A stretch of DNA of 61,967 bases from assembly GCF_020164475.1 (NCBI RefSeq), contig NZ_JAIQWX010000021.1, positions 1 to 61,967 of the forward strand, read 5' to 3'. Of the stretch, positions 9,433 through 17,781 are shown one piece after another (position 1 is the stretch's first letter; every line of letters begins with the position of its first letter). The stretch comes from Pseudomonas sp. REP124 (GTDB taxonomy: Bacteria > Pseudomonadota > Gammaproteobacteria > Pseudomonadales > Pseudomonadaceae). Both the position numbers and the translations under genes were made by a program. The notes beneath the pieces are model-generated. The model ran no database searches. It had not been told where the DNA came from and saw only the letters and a list, made by a program, of their open reading frames with translations.

Positions 9433-10065
9433 CTAGTGCAGCATCCCGCTCTCACGGGCGTAGGCGAACAGGTCCACATCCGTGGAAATACCCAGGCGCT
9501 GCATGGCCATGATTTTCTGTTTGCTGATGGTCGAGACGCTGCGTTTGAAGTGTTCGGCAATCTGGCTGACGGTCATGCCGCTGGCGAGCATCCTCACCAC
9601 TTCGTGCTCCTTGGCCGACAGCGAGGGGGTGCCCGACTGGGCTTCGGCGTCGGCCTGGGCCAGCACCGTCTGCAACGAATCGCTGATGAAGCGCCGGCCC
9701 TCGCGGACGCACTTGATCGCCATTGGCAGCTCCTTGGCCGAGCCGTCCTTGGCGATGATCGCCATCACGCCCTCGGCAAACGCGGCCTTGAGCGTGGTGA
9801 CGTTGGCCAGCACCGTGACCAGGATGATCGACATCGCCGGGTGATGCCTTCGCACCATGCTGAGCATTTTCAAGCCATCGGCCTGGACGTTGCCCGGCAT
9901 GCAGAAGTCGGTGATCAGAAGATCACAGGGGGTGGTCGACAGCAGGTTCAGCAGGCTGTCCGGCCCGTCGGCTTCCCCTACGATTACACAGGTGCCGCTC
10001 AGGTCGGTGAGCATTCGCAGACCGATTCGAACGACAGGATGGTCGTCAGCAATGATTACGCGCAT
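9433..10065 (-). CDS. LuxR/RcsB-type response regulator
   Basis: A 210-residue two-domain regulator. The receiver domain (1-120) has the acidic pair D7-D8 in IIADDHP, the phosphorylatable D53 in LLITDFCMP, and K106 in IAKDGS. The LuxR-type HTH (about 148-205) reads LSAKEHEVVRMLASGMTVSQIAEHFKRS with the RcsB-like tail SKQKIMAMQRLGISTDVDLFAYA. ATG 10065 begins right at the receiver (MRVIIADD). No histidine kinase gene is in the window, so the partner is elsewhere. Its position between the outlying pilin gene and the main DUF1120 cluster makes it the likely switch for the locus. Confidence 0.93.
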   Translation of the reverse strand: MRVIIADDHPVVRIGLRMLTDLSGTCVIVGEADGPDSLLNLLSTTPCDLLITDFCMPGNVQADGLKMLSMVRRHHPAMSIILVTVLANVTTLKAAFAEGVMAIIAKDGSAKELPMAIKCVREGRRFISDSLQTVLAQADAEAQSGTPSLSAKEHEVVRMLASGMTVSQIAEHFKRSVSTISKQKIMAMQRLGISTDVDLFAYARESGMLH

Positions 10066-10316
10066 TGTCGGATTAATCCTGTTGGGTGACTGAATGGTCG
10101 AAAAATAGCGCCATCTTCGTGCCATCACAACGGCAAAAATCCTGCAAAAAAACACTGCGCCCAATGTATTCGGGGGTGAAGTTCTTTGTCCTATAAAACA
10201 ATAAGAAGCGCCCTACACCCCAAGTGTTAAATGGACCACATAAAGGGACTACAGATATTACTTTCAAGCAATACAAACTGTAGTTGCTTACACAGTTTCC
10301 TACATCACACCACCCG

Positions 10317-10370
10317 TTTTCGTATTAGTTGCATTCCTCATGGCGAATCTGATCGATAGATTTCGCCCCA
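10317..10370. repeat. Direct repeat, copy 1
   Basis: About 54 bases beginning TTTTCGTATTAGTTGCATT and ending GATCGATAGATTTCGCCCC. Copy 2 lies exactly 123 bases downstream with the start and end conserved and the middle diverged. The core GATCGAT is palindromic. Confidence 0.8.
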
Positions 10371-10439
10371 CCCACTCAGGGCAAGTACCAGCGCCGGACG
10401 ATGCGCAGCCCGGGAAACTTTCAGACAACAAGTGGGCGC

Positions 10440-10494
10440 TTTTCGTATTTGTTGCATTTCGCCCCATGACCTCGATCGATAGATTGCGCCCTGC
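10440..10494. repeat. Direct repeat, copy 2
   Basis: Begins TTTTCGTATTTGTTGCATTT and ends GATCGATAGATTGCGCCCT. It lies about 45 bases before the first pilin start codon, close to where a core promoter or an activator site would be. It is flanked by GGGCGC on the left and GCGCCC on the right. Confidence 0.8.
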
Positions 10495-10540
10495 CCAAAA
10501 ACGGGCACTCCCGACCATCCTTCTCAAGGAGAAGTGAACA

Positions 10541-11161
10541 ATGGACAGACGTTCTCTTGCTCTATCAGGCGCCCTGCTGCTGGCCTTTACCCCTGCGGTA
10601 TTGGCCGCCAGCAGCGCCGACCTGAGCGTCACCGGCTCAATCACGCCAAGCGCCTGCGCACCGACCCTGTCGGGCGGCGGCATCATCGATCACGGCAAGC
10701 TGACCTCGAAAAATCTGGCGCAGACCCTGCCGACCCGGCTGCCGCCAGGCGAAATGCAACTGCAGGTGGTCTGCGAAGGCCCGACGCTGTTCACCCTGAC
10801 CACCCTGGACAACCGCTCCGGCACCTCGGCGGTCAACCCCAACTACCACGGCCTGGGCACCGTCAACGAAGATCAGAACCTGGGCAGCGTGGGCCTCGGC
10901 GTGTTCGAGCCACGGGCGGACAACAACCCGGTGATCACCATCATGTCCAGGGACAACGGCGCCAACTGGGCGCCTTCGTCCTATCTGGGGCACTCGGGCC
11001 TGACGGCGTTCGCCACCGCCGCCGATCCGCGCACGCCCATCCCCCTGCAGAACCTGAGTGCCCGCCTGCGCGCCAACACCATCATCGCGCCGGCCAAGGA
11101 CCTGACCCTGCTGGACGAGTTGGCCATCGACGGGCACGTGACGCTGCAGATCACCTACTGA
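10541..11161 (+). CDS. DUF1120 pilin-like protein 1
   Basis: First gene of the plus-strand pilus cluster, 206 residues. Signal peptide MDRRSLALSGALLLAFTPAVLA is followed by ASSADLSVTGSITPSACAP, GGGIIDHGKLTSK, the second cysteine in VVCEGPT, and YHGLGTVNEDQNLGSVGLGVF. The C-terminal strand is DGHVTLQITY, ending in Tyr without the final Leu of its paralogues. A good ribosome site (AAGGAGAAG) precedes the ATG. 43 bases separate it from the next pilin gene. Role as a pilus subunit is inferred from the cluster and the two-cysteine pilin pattern. Confidence 0.88.
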   Translation: MDRRSLALSGALLLAFTPAVLAASSADLSVTGSITPSACAPTLSGGGIIDHGKLTSKNLAQTLPTRLPPGEMQLQVVCEGPTLFTLTTLDNRSGTSAVNPNYHGLGTVNEDQNLGSVGLGVFEPRADNNPVITIMSRDNGANWAPSSYLGHSGLTAFATAADPRTPIPLQNLSARLRANTIIAPAKDLTLLDELAIDGHVTLQITY

Positions 11162-11204
11162 CAGGCGCCGGGCCTTCAACTGATTTCAATAAAGGAGCTA
11201 CACC

Positions 11205-11861
11205 GTGAAAACGACTTTCAACACCCTCTTCGGCGCCATGCTGCTGGCCGGCAGCGCCAGCGCTTTTGCCGCTTCCAGCGTCGATCTGACCGTGACCGGG
11301 ATGATCACCCCGAGTGCCTGTGAGCCGACTCTGTCTCAAGGCGGGTTGGTGGATTACGGCAAGATTTCGGCGAAGGATTTGTATGCTGATCGGCCTACTC
11401 AGCTGCCTACGCAAGCGTTGCAACTGACGCTCACCTGCGACGCAGCGACCCTGGCAGCCATTGAAGCCAAAGACAACCGCGAAGGTTCGGCCCACGTCGG
11501 CGGCGACGCGGATTTGTTTGGCCTTGGGTTGATCAACGGCAACGAAAAACTGGGCGCCATGCACTTGAGACTGCTGTCACCGGTCGCCGATGGCGTAACC
11601 GTCAGAACCATCGACTCGGTAGATGGTGGTTCAACCTGGAACGCGAACACCTTCATGGCGACGAACAGCATTACTTCAGTAGCCGACGCCAGCACTCTTG
11701 CCCCCATCCCGTTCCAAACGTGGAGTTCCAGTCTGGAAATAATGCCGCGCATCGCCCCAACCAACTCCCTGACCCTCACCAACGAAGCCGCCATCGACGG
11801 CTCCGTCACCCTGTCCGTGCTCTCACCCAAACGTGCTGACAAGGACTTCAGACCTTTATGA
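11205..11861 (+). CDS. DUF1120 pilin-like protein 2, altered C-terminus
   Basis: 218 residues, starting at GTG 11205 after AAAGGAG. Signal peptide MKTTFNTLFGAMLLAGSASAFA, then ASSVDLTVTGMITPSACEP, GGLVDYGKISAKDL, and a second Cys in LTCDAAT. The usual ending DGSxTxxxxYL is replaced: after DGSVTLSVL it reads SPKRADKDFRPL, so the terminal Tyr-Leu is lost and an eleven-residue charged tail is gained. The stop codon overlaps the next start (ATGA at 11858-11861), giving translational coupling. The changed tail could affect chaperone docking. Confidence 0.86.
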   Translation: MKTTFNTLFGAMLLAGSASAFAASSVDLTVTGMITPSACEPTLSQGGLVDYGKISAKDLYADRPTQLPTQALQLTLTCDAATLAAIEAKDNREGSAHVGGDADLFGLGLINGNEKLGAMHLRLLSPVADGVTVRTIDSVDGGSTWNANTFMATNSITSVADASTLAPIPFQTWSSSLEIMPRIAPTNSLTLTNEAAIDGSVTLSVLSPKRADKDFRPL

Positions 11862-12487
11862 AACACGCAACTTCACACCTCTTCGTCCTGCTGTGCCTGC
11901 TGAGTTTGAAACAACAGGCCATGGCCGCCACCGAGGTCGAACTGAATGTGGTGGGCCAGATCACGCCCAACGCCTGCGACGTGCTGCTGTCGGACAACGG
12001 CATCGTCGACCACGGCAAGGTGCCGGCCCGCACCCTCAATCAATACGAACTCAGCCCCTTGCCCGGCCGGCAACTGGACCTGAGCGTGAGTTGCAACGAA
12101 GCCCTGCTGTTCGTGCTGGTCGGTCGCGACAACCGCGCCGACTCGTCGCTCGGGCCGGGGTTTTATTACGGTCTGGGCTGGAACGTGAACGCACCGGATG
12201 AACGCCTGGGCGCGGTGAGCCTGGCCTTTCGCGGTGCGGTGGCAGACGGTCAGCCAGCGCTGGTGCTGGCCTCGAGCAACCTGGGCCTGACCTGGTTCCC
12301 GGAAAACAACATCTACCCGAACAACTACATGGGCTTCGCCAAGCCCGGCACGCTGGTGCCCGAACCCCATCGCCTGTTGACGGCCACGCTGAGCATCAAC
12401 ACCTCGATCAACGCAGCGAGTTTCCTGACCCTCAATCAGGAGGTGCCGCTGGACGGCGCCATCGTCCTCGACCTGAGATACCTCTAG
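11858..12487 (+). CDS. DUF1120 pilin-like protein 3
   Basis: 209 residues with signal peptide MKHATSHLFVLLCLLSLKQQAMA, then ATEVELNVVGQITPNACDV, NGIVDHGKVPAR, the second Cys in SVSCNEAL, and FYYGLGWNVNAPDERLGAVSL. It ends in the canonical strand DGAIVLDLRYL. It is more diverged than the other copies (AAT/EVELNVVG rather than ASSxDLxVTG). Its ATG overlaps the preceding stop by four bases, and the chaperone gene follows 44 bases later, so it belongs to the same transcript. Confidence 0.88.
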   Translation: MKHATSHLFVLLCLLSLKQQAMAATEVELNVVGQITPNACDVLLSDNGIVDHGKVPARTLNQYELSPLPGRQLDLSVSCNEALLFVLVGRDNRADSSLGPGFYYGLGWNVNAPDERLGAVSLAFRGAVADGQPALVLASSNLGLTWFPENNIYPNNYMGFAKPGTLVPEPHRLLTATLSINTSINAASFLTLNQEVPLDGAIVLDLRYL

Positions 12488-12531
12488 CCATGTCGACTCT
12501 CTCCAATTCCCCTTTCATACAGGGCCTGAAC

Positions 12532-13242
12532 ATGAAATTTTCCAACGGCGCTCGCTGCCTGAGCCTGTACCTGGGCACCCTGGCCTTTCTGCTGTGCGGC
12601 CACGCTCTGGCCGACGGCATGGTGCCGGACACTTCAGTGGTGATCGTCAACGAAGCCGACGGCGAAGCCTCGGTGTCGGTGACCAACACCGACGCGACCC
12701 TGGCCCTGCTCCACGTCACCCTCGAAGACATCCCCGAGGACAAGGAACCGCTGCTGTTCGTCACGCCACCACTGGCCCGGGTCGAACCGTCCAAGAGCCA
12801 ACTGGTGCGTTTCATCATGCAGTCCTCCACGCCGCTGACCACCCAACGCCTGAAGCGGGTGATTTTCGAAGGCATGCCCCAGGACCGTCCGCCGGCGCAG
12901 GCCGGACACGCGCGGGTCGGTGTGACGGTGCGCCAGAACCTGCCGGTGATCCTCCATCCCAAGGGCCTGGCGCCCAATCGCACACCGTGGACGGGACTGG
13001 CCTGGAGCCTGAAAAACGATCAGCTCAGCGTGCACAACCCATCGCCTTACGTGGTGCGCCTGGCCCAGGAACTGACGCTGCTGCCGGGTAACGGTCCGGC
13101 CTTGCTGCCACGTACTTACGTGTTGCCGGGGGAAACCCTGAGCGTCGCGGTCAACGGCGCCACCGGCACCCGCGTGCGCATGCAGCCGGCCACGGTGTAC
13201 GGCTTTGCGGTGCCGCATTACGAGGCGCCGATCGAGTCCTGA
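12532..13242 (+). CDS. PapD-type periplasmic pilus chaperone
   Basis: A 236-residue chaperone that should bind pilin subunits in the periplasm and hand them to the usher. ATG 12532 begins a good signal peptide (MKFSNGARCLSLYLGTLAFLLCGHALA); an in-frame ATG at 12490 would put 14 polar residues in front of it. The mature part shows the two Ig-like domains: N-terminal strands VVIVNEADGEASVSVTNTDA, the F1-G1 region LLFVTPPLARVEPSKSQLVRF, and domain 2 ending in RVRMQPATVYGFAVPHYEAP. It is the only chaperone in the locus, so it probably serves all the DUF1120 subunits. Confidence 0.92.
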   Translation: MKFSNGARCLSLYLGTLAFLLCGHALADGMVPDTSVVIVNEADGEASVSVTNTDATLALLHVTLEDIPEDKEPLLFVTPPLARVEPSKSQLVRFIMQSSTPLTTQRLKRVIFEGMPQDRPPAQAGHARVGVTVRQNLPVILHPKGLAPNRTPWTGLAWSLKNDQLSVHNPSPYVVRLAQELTLLPGNGPALLPRTYVLPGETLSVAVNGATGTRVRMQPATVYGFAVPHYEAPIES

Positions 13243-13373
13243 CATCCACTACCACCGCGCGACGAAGGAACGCCAAGCGCCGAGCTTCCAGGCCACGGTT
13301 TTTCAGCCGTAGCCACGGCGTGGCTGACCCGCAACCCAAGGTCAGCACGCCGGCATAACCCCAAGTGAATCCC

Positions 13374-15839
13374 ATGAACACAGTATCGATTTACCGTGAT
13401 GGCGAAGCCATGCCCGCTGTTCGGCCAACCGCCCATCCGCTGTTGCGACGCGCTCTGGTGCTGGCCCTGCTGCTGACCAACGCGCTGGTGGTGCTCGACG
13501 CCCACGGTGATGAGTTATTGCTGGCGCAATTCGACGTCAGCACCCTGCGCCAGCGCGGCATCGACCCGGCCCTGGCGACCATGATGATGAAAGCGCCGCG
13601 CTTCAACGCCGGCCGGCATTCGGTGACGCTGACCGTCAATGGCCAGCGTCACGGTCGCGTCGACGTGGCCTTCGACCGTTCCGGAGCGCTGTGCTTCGAT
13701 CGCACCCTGCTCGACAAGGCCAACCTGATCGTCCCGGAACGGACTCTGGACGATGGCCGCTGCTACGACTTTCTCGGCAGCTCGCCGCAAACCGCCATCG
13801 AGCAGGACCCGGCCAACCTGGCCCTGGCGTTGATCGTGCCCACCGACGCCATCCGCCCTGTGGTACGTGATGTGTCCGGCTATCAGACCGGTGGATTCGC
13901 CGCGCTGCTCAATTACGACGTGACCGGTCAGCACAGCCGTTTCGCCGGTGATTCGAGCCGCTATTCCTCGGCCAATACCGAGCTTGGGTTCAACGCCGGC
14001 GACTGGATTGTGCGCAGCCGCCAGGTGCAAACCTGGCAGGACGACGTGTCTCGCACCACGCATATCGCTGCTTATGCCCAACGCACTTTCGCCAGCCATG
14101 AAGCGGTGCTGCAGGCCGGGCAGATCAACCTATACAACCCGGTGCTGGCCGGCGCGCAGATCACCGGCGTGCAGGTGCTCAACGAACAGGCGCTGCAAGT
14201 CGAAGGGCAAAGCGCGGTCATCGAAGGCATCGCCAACAGCCAGGCCCAGGTCGAGGTGCGGCAGAACGGTTCGCTGATCTATTCCACGGTGGTGCCCGCC
14301 GGGCCCTTTGCCCTGACCAACGTGCGTCGTCTGAACAACCGTTCCGACGTCGACGTCACGGTCAAGGAAGAAGACGGCAGCCAGCGCACTTTCACCGTGC
14401 CCGCCGCCATGCTCGGCATTGGTCTGCCGGCCGCGGGCTTCTCGCTGGCGGCAGGTACGGTGCGCAGTGTCGGCAATGACGAGAGTGGCGATCCGTGGGT
14501 GATCAGCGGCGGCTGGAGCGGCGCGTTGCATCCGCAGGTGCTGCTCAGCGCAGGTCTCACCGGTGCCGAAGACTACCGCGCGGCAGGCGCCGGCCTTGGC
14601 TTGTTGCCTTCGCCGGAAACCCAGATTCAAGCCACGCTGACCGGAGCCGACGCCAGCGGCCGCCAGTCGAGCCAGGGACTTCAGGCGGACCTTAATGTCT
14701 CGCACCGTTTCAGCGAACGCTGGGCGTTCAATGCCGGCAGTTCCTACCGGACCCTGGGCTACCGGGAACTGGAAGACGCGGTGTTCGACACCAGCAGCGA
14801 CGACCGCCAATCCCGCTACCGCGACCAGCAAAGCGCCGCATTGTCCTGGTCGCATCCCTGGGCCGGCGCCTTCAGCGGCGGCTTCAGCCAGTCGAGCTCC
14901 TTCGACGGCCAGAGCACCAGCCGCGCCCTCGCCTCCTGGGGCACCACCATTGGCGGCGTGTCGGTCTCGGCCACTGCCGAATGGCAAGTCAGCGGCGCCG
15001 ACCGCAACGACGACAGCGTCTACCTCAACCTCAGCATTCCCCTGGGCGAAAACCGCCGGGCGCGGACCTGGGTGCGCAGTTCCGCCGGCGATCACCGCAG
15101 CGGCGTGGGCTTGAGCGAACAGATCAACGATCAACTGGCCTATCGGGTCGGCGTCGAACACGACACCCGCGACAGGCAGGTGCAGTCCTCAGCCGGCGTA
15201 TCGCTGCTGCCGCGCTACACCCAGCTGGATCTGAACTACACCCGCAGCGACTCCGAACGTTCCAGCTATCAGGCCAGCGCCCGTGGCGGCGCGGTGCTGC
15301 ACGGCGGCGGCCTGCCGCTGTCGCCGTACCCGATCAGCGACACCTTCGCCCTGCTCTCGGTGGGCGAGATGGGCGCGATCAAGGTCTCGACGCCGAGCGG
15401 TCCGGTGTGGACCGACTGGCAGGGTCAGGCGGTGATTCCGCAGCTGGCGGCCTACGGCAAGAGCCCGGTGGAAGTCGACACCAAGAGCCTGCCGCGCAAC
15501 GCCGACATCAACAACGGCCTGGCGGTGCTGTCCGCCGGACGCGGCGCGGTCGACAAGGTCGAGTTCGGCGTCACCCTGACCCGCCGCGCCTTGCTGCAGG
15601 TCACCACCGCCAACGGTGCACCGCTGCCTCGCGGTGCCACCGTCAGCAGCGAAGACGGCGAGTTCGTCACCCTGGTTCAGGAAGGCGGCCAGGTTTTCCT
15701 GCCCAACGTGCTCGACAGCCGCGCGCTGTTTATCCAGGCACCCGGCGTCGAGCGTTGCGAACTGCGTTTCGAGCTGCCGGAAGACGCCGACGTCGACGCC
15801 TATTACGAAACCGCCCCCGCCAAATGCCGCGCGCTATGA
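13374..15839 (+). CDS. Fimbrial outer-membrane usher
   Basis: An 821-residue usher, the normal size for a pilus-assembly pore. The N-terminal domain includes FNAGRHSVTLTVNGQRHGRVDV, and the barrel region shows usher motifs such as QINLYNPVLAGAQITGVQV, NGSLIYSTVVPAGPFALTNV and YPISDTFALLSVGEMGAIKV. The C-terminal plug-like domains end with a Cys pair (ERCELRF...PAKCRAL). ATG 13374 is preferred to GTG 13365. The signal region after a long polar lead is LVLALLLTNALVVLDAHG. The stop overlaps an ATG of the next gene (ATGA). It should export and assemble the DUF1120 fibre. Confidence 0.92.
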   Translation: MNTVSIYRDGEAMPAVRPTAHPLLRRALVLALLLTNALVVLDAHGDELLLAQFDVSTLRQRGIDPALATMMMKAPRFNAGRHSVTLTVNGQRHGRVDVAFDRSGALCFDRTLLDKANLIVPERTLDDGRCYDFLGSSPQTAIEQDPANLALALIVPTDAIRPVVRDVSGYQTGGFAALLNYDVTGQHSRFAGDSSRYSSANTELGFNAGDWIVRSRQVQTWQDDVSRTTHIAAYAQRTFASHEAVLQAGQINLYNPVLAGAQITGVQVLNEQALQVEGQSAVIEGIANSQAQVEVRQNGSLIYSTVVPAGPFALTNVRRLNNRSDVDVTVKEEDGSQRTFTVPAAMLGIGLPAAGFSLAAGTVRSVGNDESGDPWVISGGWSGALHPQVLLSAGLTGAEDYRAAGAGLGLLPSPETQIQATLTGADASGRQSSQGLQADLNVSHRFSERWAFNAGSSYRTLGYRELEDAVFDTSSDDRQSRYRDQQSAALSWSHPWAGAFSGGFSQSSSFDGQSTSRALASWGTTIGGVSVSATAEWQVSGADRNDDSVYLNLSIPLGENRRARTWVRSSAGDHRSGVGLSEQINDQLAYRVGVEHDTRDRQVQSSAGVSLLPRYTQLDLNYTRSDSERSSYQASARGGAVLHGGGLPLSPYPISDTFALLSVGEMGAIKVSTPSGPVWTDWQGQAVIPQLAAYGKSPVEVDTKSLPRNADINNGLAVLSAGRGAVDKVEFGVTLTRRALLQVTTANGAPLPRGATVSSEDGEFVTLVQEGGQVFLPNVLDSRALFIQAPGVERCELRFELPEDADVDAYYETAPAKCRAL

Positions 15840-15847
15840 GGATGACC

Positions 15848-16990
15848 ATGAACCTGTCCCGCTTTTTACTGGCCACCCTCGCGCCTCTGGCGTTGAGCGG
15901 TTTCACGCCTCAGGCCTGGGCCTCGGCTGAAGACTGCCAGTTCAATCTCAGCCAGCCGCTGCTGGATTACGGCCTGATGAACCGGGCGATCCGCGCCGAT
16001 TCGGCTGCCGAGCGCAATCTGGGCGAACGCCGCTTGAGCCTGAACCTGAGCTGCGCCGCGCCCACCGACATGAGCCTGTTCTACCGGGCCATGGCGGCGA
16101 CGGCCCAGCGCTTTCACTTCGCTGACCGTGGCAGTTATCAGATTCGCGTTCGCGATGCGGTGCTCGACGGTCAGTCCGTGGAGCTCGGGCTAATTGCCGG
16201 AGCGGGCCAGCCGCCTTCGGAAACTTCTTCAAATTTGATCTGGCGCCCGGAGCACGGCGTAGTCCCGGTACGGTCCGGCGCGCCGACTCAGGGCCGCACG
16301 TTCTCGGCGCAGCTTGAGGTGACGGCCTGGGTCCAGGAACAAGGCATGCAGATTCGGGACTCCGTGACTTGGGAAGCCAACGGCGTGTTCGATGCCATCG
16401 GTGCCGACCGCAGCCGCGAGACAACCTTGCGTGCGCGCTTCGCTCCGGCCGCATGCGAACCGACGCTGTCCAATGGCGGCGTGGTCGACTTCGGCAACCT
16501 GACCATCAACGACCTCAACCCCGACAAACCCACCCGACTGCCGCCGCGCTCATTGATGTTGCGTGTCGGCTGCGATGCGCCCACCGCGTTCGCCCTGATC
16601 ATGCACGACAACCGCGCAGGCTCGGCGACCGTCGACAGCGAGATCTACTACGGCCTCGGCACCGACGGGCGCAACAACAAGATCGGCCTGTACTCGGTGA
16701 ATGTCGACCCGGCCGACGCCAGCGCCGACAGCTTCGCGCGCCTCTATCGGACCGACTCCACCACCGCCGGCGTGGCCTGGAGCACGTCCAGCGCCAACCC
16801 GATTTCCATCGCCAGAAACAGCTACCTGAGTTTCACCGCCAGCGCCGGCAGCAATGCCGGCCCCGAGATGATCCAGAACCTCAGCACCACGGTCACCGTC
16901 GACGCCGTGATCGCGCCCAGCAACAGCCTCGATTTGAGCAACGCCATCGACCTCGATGGCGCGGGGACGATCGAGATTATTTATCTGTAA
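15848..16990 (+). CDS. Two-domain DUF1120 protein, candidate pilus tip subunit
   Basis: 380 residues. After the signal peptide MNLSRFLLATLAPLALSGFTPQAWA come two related domains. Domain 1 (about 26-190) has EDCQFNLSQPLLDYG and LSLNLSCAAPTDMSLFYRA; domain 2 (about 195-380) has AACEPTLSNGGVVDFGN and LMLRVGCDAPTAFALIMHD, ending DGAGTIEIIYL. The C-x3-L-S...D-(Y/F)-G...C-x-A-P-T spacing is shared, so domain 1 looks like a diverged copy of the pilin domain. ATG 15848 is chosen for GAGG six bases upstream; ATGs at 15836 and 15842 are alternatives. Size, single copy and place after the usher suggest the tip protein. Confidence 0.85.
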   Translation: MNLSRFLLATLAPLALSGFTPQAWASAEDCQFNLSQPLLDYGLMNRAIRADSAAERNLGERRLSLNLSCAAPTDMSLFYRAMAATAQRFHFADRGSYQIRVRDAVLDGQSVELGLIAGAGQPPSETSSNLIWRPEHGVVPVRSGAPTQGRTFSAQLEVTAWVQEQGMQIRDSVTWEANGVFDAIGADRSRETTLRARFAPAACEPTLSNGGVVDFGNLTINDLNPDKPTRLPPRSLMLRVGCDAPTAFALIMHDNRAGSATVDSEIYYGLGTDGRNNKIGLYSVNVDPADASADSFARLYRTDSTTAGVAWSTSSANPISIARNSYLSFTASAGSNAGPEMIQNLSTTVTVDAVIAPSNSLDLSNAIDLDGAGTIEIIYL

Positions 16991-17069
16991 CACCAACCAA
17001 AACCCTGCCGAACCCGGGGCGAATGCCACGAGCCAGGTGGGAATACAACCAAGGAAGTGAGTCGTAAAA

Positions 17070-17690
17070 ATGAAGAAGTACCTTGCAGCTTTGTCCGCCA
17101 CTGCACTCGTCAGCATCGCGCCGCATGCGATGGCCGCGTCGAGCGCTGATCTCGCCGTCACCGGCTCTATCACGCCGACCGCTTGCACGCCGAGCCTGTC
17201 CGGTAACGGCAATGTCGACTACGGCAAGATTTCGTCGAAGGACTTGAGCCTGGACAACAACACTGAGCTGGAACAGCGCACTGTGTTCCTCACCGTCAAT
17301 TGCGATGCCGCCACCCGTTTCGCGCTGCAGGGCATCGACAACCGTCTGGGCTCCAGCAATACGGTCTCGGCCTTCGGTCTTGGGAAAATCAACGGTACCC
17401 AGAATCTGGGGCGTTACATGTTGGGCATGGCCAGCGCTGTCGCAGACGGCGTGGCGGTACAGCCGATCAAATCCAAGGACGGGCAAACCGACTGGCACGG
17501 CCACATCTTCTGGATGCCCGGCGATTACGCATCGGTAGCCAGCACGGCTGACCTCACCCAGCCGATTCTGGTCAAGGACATGGACATGGAGCTGCTCATC
17601 GGCACGTTGATCTACCCGGCCAGAGGCCTGGACCTGACCAACGAGGTGAACATCGACGGTTCGGCGACGCTGGAAATGAAATACCTGTAA
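17070..17690 (+). CDS. DUF1120 pilin-like protein 4
   Basis: 206 residues: signal peptide MKKYLAALSATALVSIAPHAMA, then ASSADLAVTGSITPTACTP, GNVDYGKISSKDL, the second Cys in TVNCDAATRFAL, the block AFGLGKINGTQNLGRYML, and the end DGSATLEMKYL. Its signal peptide resembles those of pilins 5 and 6 closely, which points to tandem duplication. It is 79 bases after the tip-subunit gene. A hairpin directly follows its stop codon. Confidence 0.9.
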   Translation: MKKYLAALSATALVSIAPHAMAASSADLAVTGSITPTACTPSLSGNGNVDYGKISSKDLSLDNNTELEQRTVFLTVNCDAATRFALQGIDNRLGSSNTVSAFGLGKINGTQNLGRYMLGMASAVADGVAVQPIKSKDGQTDWHGHIFWMPGDYASVASTADLTQPILVKDMDMELLIGTLIYPARGLDLTNEVNIDGSATLEMKYL

Positions 17691-17701
17691 GGCCTGACGC
17701 T

Positions 17702-17736
17702 GAACTGCTCACAGCGTCATGGCGCGTGAGCGGTTC
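17702..17736 (+). promoter_or_regulatory. Intercistronic hairpin between pilins 4 and 5
   Basis: The 35 bases fold as GAACTGCTCAC-(A)-GCG, loop, CGC-GTGAGCGGTTC: about 14 pairs with one bulged A. No T run follows, so it is more likely an mRNA-stabilising or processing element, or a weak attenuator, than a full terminator. It is nearly identical to the one at 18415. Confidence 0.75.
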
Positions 17737-17781
17737 GGTCTCCATAAGAAGAACGACCTTTAATCACGGAGCTAACCAAAC

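Larger units (their letters stand above)
10066..10540. promoter_or_regulatory. Divergent regulatory region of the DUF1120 pilus locus
   Basis: 475 bases without a gene separate the response regulator from the first pilin gene of the main cluster. The left half is AT-rich relative to the neighbourhood. The right half carries two long imperfect direct repeats, 123 bases apart, listed separately. Promoters for both directions must lie here; no clear -35/-10 pair could be assigned by eye. Confidence 0.6.

Noticed and set aside
9114..9512. Plus-strand frame overlapping the outlying pilin gene and regulator gene ends
   Set aside because: Spans the antisense of two well-supported genes and their spacer; no family or start signal.
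10300..10686. Minus-strand open frame across the two direct repeats
   Set aside because: Its translation repeats because the DNA repeats (GRNLSI...RNATNTK); it has no start signal and runs into the pilin gene.
13243..13373. Gap between chaperone and usher as a remnant of another pilin gene
   Set aside because: No DUF1120 motif in any frame; only a short inverted repeat AGCCACG/CGTGGCT is seen.
14981..15847. Upstream extension of the two-domain DUF1120 frame inside the usher gene
   Set aside because: The Arg-rich translation is an off-frame reading of the usher; a signal peptide begins at 15848.
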